NCBI GenBank assembly: GCA_003963405.1
Contig: RXIY01000028.1
Location: forward strand, 1-64,000
DNA length: 64,000 bases
Direction of reading: 5' to 3'
Source: Hyphomicrobiales bacterium
GTDB taxonomy: Bacteria > Pseudomonadota > Alphaproteobacteria > Rhizobiales > Beijerinckiaceae
Shown here in pieces: positions 52,194-61,120 of the stretch. Numbering within the stretch: the stretch's first letter is position 1; every line of letters starts with the position of its first letter. The position numbers and the translations under genes were made by a program. The notes under the pieces were generated by a model, which made no database searches, was not told the origin of the DNA, and was given only the letters and a program-made list of their open reading frames with translations.

Positions 52194-53456
52194 ATGGCGC
52201 GCTTCATGTTCAGCACAGGCATAGAAAACAGCAGCCCGACCATAGAAAACGGCCGAAAACGTATCGATGAGATGGCGGCTAGCAGGCACTATGAGTGCTG
52301 GCGGGAGGATTTCGCACTGGTTCAGGAGGACCTCGCGGTGCGAACCCTTCGATACGGACTCCCCCTCTATAAAGTATTCCTGGGTCCAGGCCGTTTCGAC
52401 TGGGAGTTTTCCGACCTCACATTCGGCGACCTCAAAGCCAGGAAAATCATTCCAATTGCCGATCTGTGCCATTTCGGCGTTCCCGACTGGATCGGCAACT
52501 TCCAGAATCCTGATTTCCCGCATCTCTTCGCATCATATGCGAGAGCATTCGCGGAACGGTTCCCCTGGGTGCAGCTTTATACGCCCGTAAACGAGATGTA
52601 CGTTTGCGCGACCTACTCAGCCGCCTATGGCTGGTGGAACGAGCAACTCCGCAGCGACCAAGGCTTCGTTACGTCCCTGAAAAACATCGTCAAGGCGAAC
52701 ATCCTTGCAATGCACTCGATTCTCGCCGTGAGACCCGACGCCATTTTCGTCCAGAGCGAGTCTTCGGAATATAATCACGCGGACAATCCGAAAGCCATTC
52801 CACCCGCGGAATATCTGAACGAACGCCGCTTTCTCTCACTGGACTTGAATTACGGAAACCACGTCAATTCCGAGATGTATCGTTTTCTGCGCGACAACGG
52901 GATGACCGACGAAGAATACAAATTCTTTATGAGCGAGCACCTGAAGAGCCACTGCATCATGGGGAACGATTATTATGAAAGGAACGAACACAGCGTCGAC
53001 GAGCATGGCGTCACCGCCGCCGCCGGCGAAATTTTTGGGTACAACGAGATCACGCGCCAATATTACGAGCGCTACCGTTTGCCTGTCATCCATACAGAGA
53101 CGAACACCTGCCAAGGCCCGCGGGGCGATGAAGCGGTTCGGTGGCTACGGAAAGAGTGGTCCAATGTTTTGAGAGTCCGCAACAGCGGCATGCCCATCGT
53201 TGGATTTACATGGTACTCCCTGACGGACCAGGTTGACTGGGACATCGCCTTGCGGGAAGACAGGGGGCGGGTCAATCCGCTTGGCCTCTATGATCTCGAC
53301 CGGAAACCGCGACCGGTCGGACTGGCCTATAAGCAATTGATCAAGGACTGGCGAGAAGTCCTTCCTGCCCAAAGCGTTTGTCTGACAGTTCCGCTAGCGG
53401 ATTATCCGCCTCCCACCAGGGTGAGCGAACAGCAGGAGCAGGCGGAGAGCCCATGA
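52194..53456 (+). CDS. glycoside hydrolase family 1-like protein (copy 2)
   Basis: 420 residues from the ATG at 52194. A close paralogue of 38136-39407, by eye well over two-thirds identical and almost identical over the last third. The same unusual catalytic-site forms occur: YTPVNEMY for the acid/base and IHTETN for the nucleophile. It lies in a less GC-rich block with different neighbours, so it is a dispersed duplicate or was acquired separately. Substrate unknown, cytoplasmic. Confidence 0.8.
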   Translation: MARFMFSTGIENSSPTIENGRKRIDEMAASRHYECWREDFALVQEDLAVRTLRYGLPLYKVFLGPGRFDWEFSDLTFGDLKARKIIPIADLCHFGVPDWIGNFQNPDFPHLFASYARAFAERFPWVQLYTPVNEMYVCATYSAAYGWWNEQLRSDQGFVTSLKNIVKANILAMHSILAVRPDAIFVQSESSEYNHADNPKAIPPAEYLNERRFLSLDLNYGNHVNSEMYRFLRDNGMTDEEYKFFMSEHLKSHCIMGNDYYERNEHSVDEHGVTAAAGEIFGYNEITRQYYERYRLPVIHTETNTCQGPRGDEAVRWLRKEWSNVLRVRNSGMPIVGFTWYSLTDQVDWDIALREDRGRVNPLGLYDLDRKPRPVGLAYKQLIKDWREVLPAQSVCLTVPLADYPPPTRVSEQQEQAESP

Positions 53457-53496
53457 CTCAACCAGAAATCCAGGCACGAAGAGTGCGGGGTCTTGC

Positions 53497-53736
53497 CTAC
53501 TCTGCCGGAACCGCCGCGCCCGACCAATCTTGCGCCTGCACGCATCCGAGAAGAAGTTGCGTGAGATAAATTTTCTGCTCCCAACCACCCTCCTCCCTGA
53601 TGACAATATATCGCGACTCGTTTCTGGCTATCTCCACGAGCTGGCTTCGGAGAAAGGCTACGGCGACCTCCTCTGTGGCGAACCCAGCGTAGAGCTGTCG
53701 GACGCCGAGTTTGTTGTAGGAAGAGACGAGGTACAC
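53497..53736 (-). CDS. small hypothetical protein
   Basis: 79 residues with no recognised family and no signal peptide or membrane segment. Composition is normal for a folded protein (VSSYNKLGVRQLYAGFATEE start, WEQKIYLTQLLLG near the end). It lies convergent to the second GH1-like gene, 40 bp away. Real but modest support. Confidence 0.5.
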   Translation of the reverse strand: MYLVSSYNKLGVRQLYAGFATEEVAVAFLRSQLVEIARNESRYIVIREEGGWEQKIYLTQLLLGCVQAQDWSGAAVPAE

Positions 53737-53790
53737 TGCCGACCGTCCTTATTGCCAAAGGCTGCACCCGCAGGCCAAACCCGCTGACAC

Positions 53791-54969
53791 TCAAAAGCAA
53801 CCCCTATCCAGGTCTTCCTTCTTGCCTTTCTGACGCGCCACCGGCTTCAGTTCGCCCTCGGCGGTAACTTTGAACGCGATCCCACGCCAGTGTATCCGAG
53901 TCGCGCCGAAGCTTGCCCAATAAGCAATGCAAGAGAAGACCTCGCTAAAGGGGAGCAGACCGTAACGCTGACGGGGCAACGAGAAAGATCGTTGAATTGC
54001 TATACAGAGAAGCGCCCGCAAACCGAGGGCGCACGCTGCCAACGCCAGAGCGTTCGGGCCATATGCGATCATCCCGACCAAGGCGAGAGGGAACGGATGC
54101 GTAATAAAGGCTCCAGCATATCCGACAGGGTCAATGCATCTCACCGTCCTCGCCGCTCGCAGCTCTTTTGAGAGAACCGATCTGAAACTATTAGCGAAAC
54201 AGTGATGTTTCACTGTGAATCCAGGTATGACGACCTCATACCCTGCCAGACGAATTGACCTCCCAACTTCGTAATCGTCGGCCAAATGCTTTCCGTAACG
54301 CTCAAATCCCCCGATCGTCTGTAATGTGCCCCTTCGAATGGCGATTGTTGATCCGCAACAGGGCTTCGCAAGGTCAAAGGTGACAGCAAAAATCATGTCG
54401 GGAAGAAAGTGACTATTTATAGCAAGAGCCTCGAAATCAGACCAGACGCCTCCTGAAGCCACGCCGTGATAAAGGCAGCTGACGCACCCAATCTTACTTT
54501 CATGCAGATGAGACGTTACTCTCGACAGATAATCGATATCGACCTCTATATCGCTGTCCGAAACGATCAGAATCTCATGCCGGGCCTGATCGACGATGTT
54601 CACGAGATTTGAAATCTTGCGGTTGGGTCCATGCTCCATGGCGTTCACGACCGTTTCGACTGACGCCCCTTTTGCTTTCCTGAGATAGCGTACGTGGTCC
54701 AGGGCTGCATCTGTGTCTTCTCTGACACCGCAAATCATTTGCACAGCGCCGTGATAGTTTTGCTCGAAATAGCTGAGGAGCCTTTCCGCCAGGCCCGGCT
54801 CATCACCATGCAGAGGCTTGAGAATGCTGACAGGCTCCCCGAGCGCTGGGTACGGGCTCGGCTTAGTGGGAAACGTAATTACCGCAAGGAGCGAAATGAC
54901 GAGGTACACGCAGCCAATGCATGCCCCAGATGCGCACACCATGGATAGAAGGCTGATCCACTCCCACAT
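53791..54969 (-). CDS. GT21-type (ceramide glucosyltransferase/HpnI-like) glycosyltransferase
   Basis: 392 residues. One N-terminal membrane helix (about 8-32), a GT2/GT21 catalytic domain with PVSILKPLHGDEPGLAERL, ILIVSDSDIEVDIDYL (D-x-D type metal site), GVASGGVWSDF and the QxxRW-like region GKHLADDYEVGRSIRLAGY, then C-terminal membrane helices (about 285-360). GT21 enzymes glycosylate ceramide; the HpnI relatives transfer N-acetylglucosamine to bacteriohopanetetrol. It is the last gene of a four-gene minus-strand operon, so it probably glycosylates a membrane lipid. No squalene-hopene cyclase is in the window. Confidence 0.82.
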   Translation of the reverse strand: MWEWISLLSMVCASGACIGCVYLVISLLAVITFPTKPSPYPALGEPVSILKPLHGDEPGLAERLLSYFEQNYHGAVQMICGVREDTDAALDHVRYLRKAKGASVETVVNAMEHGPNRKISNLVNIVDQARHEILIVSDSDIEVDIDYLSRVTSHLHESKIGCVSCLYHGVASGGVWSDFEALAINSHFLPDMIFAVTFDLAKPCCGSTIAIRRGTLQTIGGFERYGKHLADDYEVGRSIRLAGYEVVIPGFTVKHHCFANSFRSVLSKELRAARTVRCIDPVGYAGAFITHPFPLALVGMIAYGPNALALAACALGLRALLCIAIQRSFSLPRQRYGLLPFSEVFSCIAYWASFGATRIHWRGIAFKVTAEGELKPVARQKGKKEDLDRGCF

Positions 54970-55039
54970 TCATGTTACCTGCGTATGAATCTGCTCCTGC
55001 AGTCCAGCAGCCCACCAAGCGCCGCAACCGGATTTGCAC

Positions 55040-55711
55040 CTACGCGCCGAATTTACGTTCCAGTGTTTGTCTCGATAGATATACGAGCGTGCGATCGCGC
55101 CATAATGTATCTGCTCTAATCGCACTTGGATTCCGTCTCATTACCAAGAACGTAACCAGGATGTTTTCCCCAAACCTGTGTAGCGTCTCCCCTGCGGACA
55201 GCGGCTTCTTTTGCGCCAGCGTTTCAAACCCGTATTTCGCAGCCATTCGAGCAAGCTGCTCTGAACGACGACTGGCTCCGAGACTCATGTTGCCGCGGAT
55301 TGCTTTAACGTCAGAAAGATCATCATGCGATGCCAGATGGTGAGCCAGTTCGGACAAGGAAACATCGAGGCAGCGCTCGATTCGTCTGGCATAAGCGAGA
55401 GTGGGTCGGCCATCGGGAATCAATGGAACGTGTTCATTCCAAAAATGGAGATCAACGAGGCGCTCGCCGGCGCGCACCAGAGTTCCGTCCTCCAGCAGAA
55501 ACTCCTCATCGTTCACAATGAGTTGCAATCGGAACAAACAATCCGGTGAACTGGAGTATTCAGTGACCTGCAATCGACGGCGCAAATGACGGTCCAGCGC
55601 ATCAATCAGAGGGGCCAGAACGGCAAACCACCGATGTGCATCCCGCTTGGCCCTGATATCAGTCCTCAACGGCATGTCAGTCAGGATATATGCCCGACAT
55701 ATGTTCGCCAT
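55040..55711 (-). CDS. YkoP-like domain protein
   Basis: 223 residues. The central part (about 45-125: LQVTEYSSSPDCLFRLQLIV, ERLVDLHFWNEHVPLIP) matches the YkoP-like domain seen alone or fused to polysaccharide deacetylases and often encoded beside glycosyltransferases. No catalytic residues are obvious. It is the third gene of the GT2-CFA-YkoP-GT21 operon. The start could be the ATG at 55675 instead. Confidence 0.65.
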   Translation of the reverse strand: MANICRAYILTDMPLRTDIRAKRDAHRWFAVLAPLIDALDRHLRRRLQVTEYSSSPDCLFRLQLIVNDEEFLLEDGTLVRAGERLVDLHFWNEHVPLIPDGRPTLAYARRIERCLDVSLSELAHHLASHDDLSDVKAIRGNMSLGASRRSEQLARMAAKYGFETLAQKKPLSAGETLHRFGENILVTFLVMRRNPSAIRADTLWRDRTLVYLSRQTLERKFGA

Positions 55712-55753
55712 CCGTAATTACCGCAGGATGCGATTGCCCTGCGCTAAATCCAA

Positions 55754-56962
55754 CTAGTAAAGATACTGATATGCGCGCGTCCACGGCCGAGGCGCTGGCC
55801 TGCCATCTTTTGGCTTCAAAGCCAGAATCTGCGCGACCGACAGCCAGCCACGTTCGAACGCATAAGCCATCCCGGGGAGATAAACCCGCCAGATCCGATA
55901 GACTTCCGGCCCCGCGGCCGCGATCGCGCTTTCCTTGTGCTGTTCGAGCCTTTCTGACCAATCGAGAAGCGTCCGAACATAATGGGGACGCAGGTCTTCA
56001 ATATCCAGAATTTCGAGTCCCGCGCTTGAAATCTCTCTTGCGAGAGTTGAAAGCGTCGACACCGAACCGCCCGGGAAAACATATCGCTCGATGAATTCCC
56101 CACCACTTGGCCCAGGCTGCCCACCCGTGCTGACTATGCCATGATTCAGGAAAACTCCACCCGGCTTGAGCAGCATCGCCATTTTGCTGAAATATGTAGG
56201 AAGCGCAGCTGCGCCGACGTGCTCGTACATCCCAACAGAAACCACTTTATCGAACAGGCTACATTCCTCCAATTCCTTGAAATTTTTGATCGCCAGGTCG
56301 ACCTTCCCATCGAGATGGGCGAGTCTTATTTTGGCTTCCTCGAACTGGCGTTCGCTCAACGTGATTCCTGTTCCGATCGTTCCATGCCGCTCAGTCGCCC
56401 ATTGCAAAAGCGCGCCCCACCCGCACCCTACATCTAACAGCTTTTCGCCAGGCTTGAGCATCAGCTTCCGACAAAGATGCGAGAGTTTCTGCTCTTGCGC
56501 CAAGTCGATGTCATCGTCGTCGTTCTGATAATAGGCGCACGAATAGACGAGCCGCTTATCCAGCCAGAGTTTGTAAAACTCATTCGAAACGTCATAATGA
56601 CGCCTGACATTGGCCGCTTCCTGCGCCATGGACATGCGGCGGGATGCAAATCTCGTCATGAATTTCATGAGTCCCGCCGCGCGAGATTTTTCCAGTTTTT
56701 CACAGAGACAGACGCCGACATTTATAATGTCACGGGGACGTCCCTCCACTGCAAGCGATCCATTTACATAAGCATCTCCGAGTTTTTCAAAGTCTCCCTG
56801 CATGAGCGCTCCCAAAACTCGCGGCGAAGTAATTCGGATAACAACTTCCGGCTGGCTCGAAAAATCAAAGAGATCCCCATCCCAAAATGCCAAACGCAGT
56901 GACGGCTGCGGGTCCGCAACCATTGTTCTGAGATAGGATAACGCTTGAACCTTTATAGACAC
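55754..56962 (-). CDS. cyclopropane-fatty-acyl-phospholipid synthase family methyltransferase
   Basis: 402 residues from a GTG at 56962 with GGGAGG upstream. The SAM site is LLDVGCGWGALLQW; RHYDVSNEFYKLWLD, YSCAYY and YEHVGAAALPTYF are the family blocks; the C-terminal GFISPGW-type segment is not clear, but DLRPHYVRTLLDW is present. The family adds a methylene bridge to unsaturated acyl chains of membrane lipids; some members methylate other lipid double bonds. Spaced 19 bp from the GT2 gene and 42 bp from the YkoP-like gene, so co-transcribed. Confidence 0.9.
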   Translation of the reverse strand: MSIKVQALSYLRTMVADPQPSLRLAFWDGDLFDFSSQPEVVIRITSPRVLGALMQGDFEKLGDAYVNGSLAVEGRPRDIINVGVCLCEKLEKSRAAGLMKFMTRFASRRMSMAQEAANVRRHYDVSNEFYKLWLDKRLVYSCAYYQNDDDDIDLAQEQKLSHLCRKLMLKPGEKLLDVGCGWGALLQWATERHGTIGTGITLSERQFEEAKIRLAHLDGKVDLAIKNFKELEECSLFDKVVSVGMYEHVGAAALPTYFSKMAMLLKPGGVFLNHGIVSTGGQPGPSGGEFIERYVFPGGSVSTLSTLAREISSAGLEILDIEDLRPHYVRTLLDWSERLEQHKESAIAAAGPEVYRIWRVYLPGMAYAFERGWLSVAQILALKPKDGRPAPRPWTRAYQYLY

Positions 56963-56981
56963 AGATTGCACCTCCCGCCTG

Positions 56982-58139
56982 TTAGGGATAGACGCGACCT
57001 TTCCATTCAAACCGACGCCTGAAATGACGGAACAGACTATCGACCGCAATCAGAGCGCCGAGTGAATATCCAAGTGGAAACAGGAGTCCGTACCAAAGCG
57101 GAATAGCGAAAAAGCGCGCGCCCGCGAAATGAAGTCCGAAGGCGGCTCCCGAACTGGCAAGCGCAAGACCGAGTGCGCCACAGGCAAGTGGCGCCCCTCG
57201 AGCACATCCCCATGCGTCCAGGAGCGGTATGGCGATAGCGGCCCAGGCAAGGACGACAGCGCCAAATGCAATCCAGGTCGTGCGCAGCTTCCCCCCGAAT
57301 GTTTCGACTAAGTTTTTCGCCAGGCCGATCTTCATAGAAGACCAATCGCGGTACATCCGACTCGAGAGAAGTTCGCGCCCGCCGAAAAGCGCAATGCGCC
57401 TCCCATGCTGCTTGAACTGTCGCGCCAACGCCAGGTCTTCGCAAATCGCGTCGGAAACAGCCCTGTGACCGCCAACTGCATAGTATGCTTCCGCGCGAAC
57501 AAGTAAGAATTGCCCCATGACGCTCGTGTCTCTGCATTCGTCTGTTCGTAACCTCTCAAAATCTTGGCAGAAGGAGAGGCAATAGAGTCCGCAGGGCAGG
57601 ACAAGACGCTCCGTCCATGTTCCCAATATCTGCTTTGGGGCGAGCGAGAGCAGGTCGAGCGACTGGGCCTCGGCGTGCCGCAAGGCGGCGGCAAGAAGCT
57701 CGGGCTCCGCCACAACATCTGCATCGATAAAGCATAACCACTCGGGCGGATCGTCAATATCTCGCGTCGCACCAACCCAGCAGGCATGGCATTTTCCTAC
57801 CCAACGTGGGGGGAGCGGTGGACTGGCGACAACGCTGAAACCCGCGTGTGGCGAAGCTGCGGCGCGCGCAATCTGGGCAGTATCATCGTTTGAATGATCA
57901 TCAACAATCCGAACAACATGTTTCCCGCTCGGATAAGTCTGACGAGTAAGCCCTTCGATGCACCCGGAAATGTTAAGTGATTCATTGCGTGCCGGCACTA
58001 TTACGAGGATTCGCGCGGTTGGCGGGTCTGAATCCGAATCCACCGGCTGCACCTCTTCGAAAAGGTTGCGCTGGGCTATCGCTCGATGAATCAAAACAGC
58101 GACAGCCGCGGACCATAGGCAGGTGACGACAAGCTCCAT
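56982..58139 (-). CDS. GT2 glycosyltransferase, HpnB-like
   Basis: 385 residues from the ATG at 58139 with GGGGGAA upstream. One N-terminal membrane helix, a GT2 domain with ILVIVPARNESLNISGCIEGL, VRIVDDHSNDDTAQ, PPRWVGKCHACWVG, FIDADVV and DAICEDLALARQFK, then about three C-terminal helices. The LPPRWVGK motif and arrangement match the hopene-associated HpnB type. It is the first gene of the operon, with a GGAAC box upstream that may give stress control. Substrate unknown; a membrane lipid acceptor is likely given the neighbours. Confidence 0.82.
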   Translation of the reverse strand: MELVVTCLWSAAVAVLIHRAIAQRNLFEEVQPVDSDSDPPTARILVIVPARNESLNISGCIEGLTRQTYPSGKHVVRIVDDHSNDDTAQIARAAASPHAGFSVVASPPLPPRWVGKCHACWVGATRDIDDPPEWLCFIDADVVAEPELLAAALRHAEAQSLDLLSLAPKQILGTWTERLVLPCGLYCLSFCQDFERLRTDECRDTSVMGQFLLVRAEAYYAVGGHRAVSDAICEDLALARQFKQHGRRIALFGGRELLSSRMYRDWSSMKIGLAKNLVETFGGKLRTTWIAFGAVVLAWAAIAIPLLDAWGCARGAPLACGALGLALASSGAAFGLHFAGARFFAIPLWYGLLFPLGYSLGALIAVDSLFRHFRRRFEWKGRVYP

Positions 58140-58164
58140 CCGTTCCCCCGTCCTGCGAGGGAAA

Positions 58165-58191
58165 GGAACGATCTCCCCGTCAAATAGTTCC
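58165..58191. promoter_or_regulatory. inverted GGAAC-N17-GTTCC: possible bidirectional EcfG promoter
   Basis: GGAAC at 58165-58169 and GTTCC at 58187-58191 form a perfect inverted pair 17 bp apart. Read either way this gives GGAAC-N17-GTT, close to the alphaproteobacterial general-stress pattern. To the left it would start transcription about 20 bases before the GT2 gene; to the right, about 105 bases before the AI-2E family gene. Confidence 0.45.
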
Positions 58192-58303
58192 AGTCTCCAA
58201 CACTCGTGAACACATCCCGCGCCGGACCCATTCTCGGCGTCAGCTACAGGGAAAATCGCTTCCTGGCCGATGCCCAATAGAACATAAAGAGGGGGCGAGA
58301 AGC

Positions 58304-59353
58304 ATGACGAACGCGGATTTCGCGAAGAGATCTGCGATCTTTATTGCATTAGCTCTGACGCCGATACTCATCTGGTATCTTTTCGACGTCATTCTCATCA
58401 TCATTGGCGCTCTGTTGATCGCGACTTTGCTCGACATCGGAACCTATCCGTTTCGACGCATCCATGTGCCGCGACCACTGGCTCTGCTTGCGTCTGGCCT
58501 TCTTATCCTCGGCATATTGGGCGGCGCCGGATATCTGTTTGGCGCGAGCGTCTCCTCCGAGATGCAAGATATTTTGCAACGTATCGAGCAAGCAAGACAA
58601 AGCATCGAGAAGGAGGTGCATGCGTCGCCTATCGGAGAATTTCTGATCTCGCACATCAAGAGCTCTAATGTTCCAGTTGCCGAGCTTGTAGGCGGCCTTT
58701 TTCGAATAAGCGCAACCTTCGTTCTAGCAATCCTGGTCACAATTTTCGCCGGGATATACCTCGCAGCCCAACCCGCACTCTACCGTGACGGCGTGAGCAT
58801 GCTTTTTCCCCTCAAGTCTCGGGAAGAAGTCAATGAGACTATCGATCATCTTGCCGACGGCTTGAGACTGTGGCTTCTAGGCCAGCTTTTTCAAATGGCG
58901 ATTATTGGCGTGCTCTCTGGATTCGCTGTTTGGCTCATTGGCCTTCCCTCCCCCCTGGCGCTCGGCGTCATCGCGGGGGTAACTGAATTCGTTCCGTATC
59001 TGGGTCCTATCGTCGCCGCAATCCCGGCTGTCCTGGTCGCTGTGACTTTAAGCCCAACCGCCATTGCCTGGACGATCGCGGCTTATGTGTTGATTCACCA
59101 GACAGAGGGCCACCTCGTTACTCCTCTGATCCAAAGGCAGATGGTTTATATTCCGCCTGCCGTCATACTCTTCGGCATCGCTGCAATAAGTTCCCTCTTC
59201 GGCCTCGCGGGGACGATTTTTGCAGCGCCATTGACTGTCTCTCTGTTCGTATTGATCAAAAAGCTTTACGTACGGGATTCGCTGGGAGAGGCGACGGCGC
59301 TTCCTGGCGAGGAAGAAATTGGATCGTCCGATGGGAGCAGTCCTCTGCGCTGA
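58304..59353 (+). CDS. AI-2E family transporter (PerM-like)
   Basis: 349 residues with about eight membrane helices in the AI-2E/PerM layout: two at the start, a soluble stretch around residues 80-125, then helices with TEFVPYLGPIVAAIPA and HQTEGHLVTPLIQRQMVYIPP, the diagnostic blocks. Members include the Na+/H+ antiporter-type and autoinducer exporters; the substrate here is unknown. It diverges from the GT2 operon. Confidence 0.88.
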   Translation: MTNADFAKRSAIFIALALTPILIWYLFDVILIIIGALLIATLLDIGTYPFRRIHVPRPLALLASGLLILGILGGAGYLFGASVSSEMQDILQRIEQARQSIEKEVHASPIGEFLISHIKSSNVPVAELVGGLFRISATFVLAILVTIFAGIYLAAQPALYRDGVSMLFPLKSREEVNETIDHLADGLRLWLLGQLFQMAIIGVLSGFAVWLIGLPSPLALGVIAGVTEFVPYLGPIVAAIPAVLVAVTLSPTAIAWTIAAYVLIHQTEGHLVTPLIQRQMVYIPPAVILFGIAAISSLFGLAGTIFAAPLTVSLFVLIKKLYVRDSLGEATALPGEEEIGSSDGSSPLR

Positions 59354-59479
59354 CCGAAGAAATTGCGGCATATTTTGACAGGCGCAAGAAGGATCCAGCC
59401 GTCATCGCCCTCATCGCCCTCATCTCGAGCCCAATGGGCGACGTCACACAAAGTCAGACATCGGGAAAATTGCGCGTGA

Positions 59480-60991
59480 ATGGGGGCTGCGGCAATGCCC
59501 GTGCGCCGATTGCTGCGATATGTCGCGAGAAAAATGGGAACAGAGAAGATGGACATTGGCGTCGATGGGCGGGGGACCGGCGCTCCGGCTGGATATGAAG
59601 GGCGCGGGCTCGGCGGCATGGAGCCGGAGCGCCCACACGGCGCCTTCATGGCGGCTCTTCTGGCGATTGCGCTGACGACTTTCTTCGCGATACTGTCCGC
59701 TGCGGCGCTCTTCCTCGTCGGGGAGGCCGCCCTGGCCCTGATCAGGGGTATGGATGGCCTGCGCCTGGACTGGCGTAACGGCGACACGATTGTGGCCGTG
59801 CTGGCATTCACTGCAACCTATTTCGTCGTGGCGATCGGCAAGCTGCCTGGCTTCCAGCTCGACCGCGCCGGCGCGGCGCTCCTTGGCGCGAGCGTGATGG
59901 TGGGGGCCGGCGTGCTCTCGCTGGACGAAGCCTATCGAGCCATCGATCTCGATACGATCACGCTGCTTCTCGGTATGATGATCGTGGTCGCCAACCTCCG
60001 CCTTTCCGGCTTCTTCCGGCTGACGAGCGATTTTGTGGTGGCGCGCGCCAGGCATCCGCTGCTGCTTCTCGCGGCGATCGTGATGGTCTCCGGGGCGTTC
60101 TCGGCCTTCCTGGTCAATGACACGATCTGCCTCGTCATGGCGCCGGTCGTCCTCGACCTCGTCAGGCGGCTCGAACGCAATCCCGTTCCCTATGTGCTGG
60201 CCATCCCGATGGCCTCCAACGTCGGGAGCACGGCGACGATCACGGGCAACCCGCAGAACATGATGATTGGCTCCTTCTCGGGCGTCTCTTATGGCGCCTT
60301 CGCCGGCGCCCTCTGGCCAGTGGCTCTCGTCGGAATGCTTTCGACGATCCTCCTAATCGCCCTCGCCTACCACCGCGAATTTCTGACGCGAGACGCGCTG
60401 CCGGAAATCAGGCCGCCGCAGACCCGCTACCATGGACCCTTGATTTTGAAAGCCGTCGCCGTGACTGCGGCGATGATGGCTCTCTTTTTCGCCGGTCAGC
60501 CCGTGGCCAAGGTCGCCATCGTCGGCGGCGCGTTTCTGCTGCTCACGCGCAAGGTCAAATCCGACAAGGTCTACCGGGAGATAGACTGGCCCCTGCTGCT
60601 CATGTTCGTAGGTCTCTTCGTGGTCGTCGCAGGCCTGGAGAGAGTTGTCATCACTCCCGATCTCGTCGCCGCTGTCGGGCGGCTCGACCTCGGCGCGCCG
60701 GCGACCCTCGCGACGATCGCGGCGGTCCTGTCCAATGTCGTCAGCAATGTTCCCGCCGTCCTCGTCCTGAAGCCCTTCGTTGCAAGTTTGAGCGACCCCA
60801 AAAAAGCCTGGCTCGTGGTCGCCATGGCCTCTACGCTTGCCGGCAATTTCACGCTCGTCGGCTCCATCGCCAATCTGATCGTCGCACAGAAAGCCAAGGC
60901 GCAGGGGGTCGACCTTGGCTTCTGGGCCTATTTCAAAATTGGAGCGCCGTTGACGATTGCAACGCTCGGCTTCGGAGTGTGGTGGCTTTAG
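59480..60991 (+). CDS. SLC13/ArsB-type anion or Na+/H+ permease
   Basis: Up to 503 residues with about 11-12 membrane helices. The CitMHS/ArsB fold is shown by SAFLVNDTICLVMAPVVLDL and PMASNVGSTATITGNPQNM in the first half and LSNVVSNVPAVLVLKP and LAGNFTLVGSIANLIVAQKA in the second half, the paired hairpin motifs of this superfamily. The first 55 residues are hydrophilic and not conserved in type, so translation may start later (for example at MEPERPHG). Arsenite, citrate-like or Na+ substrates are all possible. Confidence 0.85.
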   Translation: MGAAAMPVRRLLRYVARKMGTEKMDIGVDGRGTGAPAGYEGRGLGGMEPERPHGAFMAALLAIALTTFFAILSAAALFLVGEAALALIRGMDGLRLDWRNGDTIVAVLAFTATYFVVAIGKLPGFQLDRAGAALLGASVMVGAGVLSLDEAYRAIDLDTITLLLGMMIVVANLRLSGFFRLTSDFVVARARHPLLLLAAIVMVSGAFSAFLVNDTICLVMAPVVLDLVRRLERNPVPYVLAIPMASNVGSTATITGNPQNMMIGSFSGVSYGAFAGALWPVALVGMLSTILLIALAYHREFLTRDALPEIRPPQTRYHGPLILKAVAVTAAMMALFFAGQPVAKVAIVGGAFLLLTRKVKSDKVYREIDWPLLLMFVGLFVVVAGLERVVITPDLVAAVGRLDLGAPATLATIAAVLSNVVSNVPAVLVLKPFVASLSDPKKAWLVVAMASTLAGNFTLVGSIANLIVAQKAKAQGVDLGFWAYFKIGAPLTIATLGFGVWWL

Positions 60992-61120
60992 GCGCGGCCA
61001 AAGGCGTCCATGAATCCTCTCTGGTGGACGCCCCTTCATTTCGCAGAATTCATGGCCCTGACCGGAAAAATGCGCTAGAGCTTGCCTGGATCGCGGTGCG
61101 CTAAGGGAAAGGCGTCCTAA

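Noticed and set aside
53791-58139. Complete hopanoid biosynthesis cluster
   Set aside because: Only HpnI-like and HpnB-like transferases are present; no squalene-hopene cyclase or other hpn genes are in the window, so the hopanoid label stays tentative.
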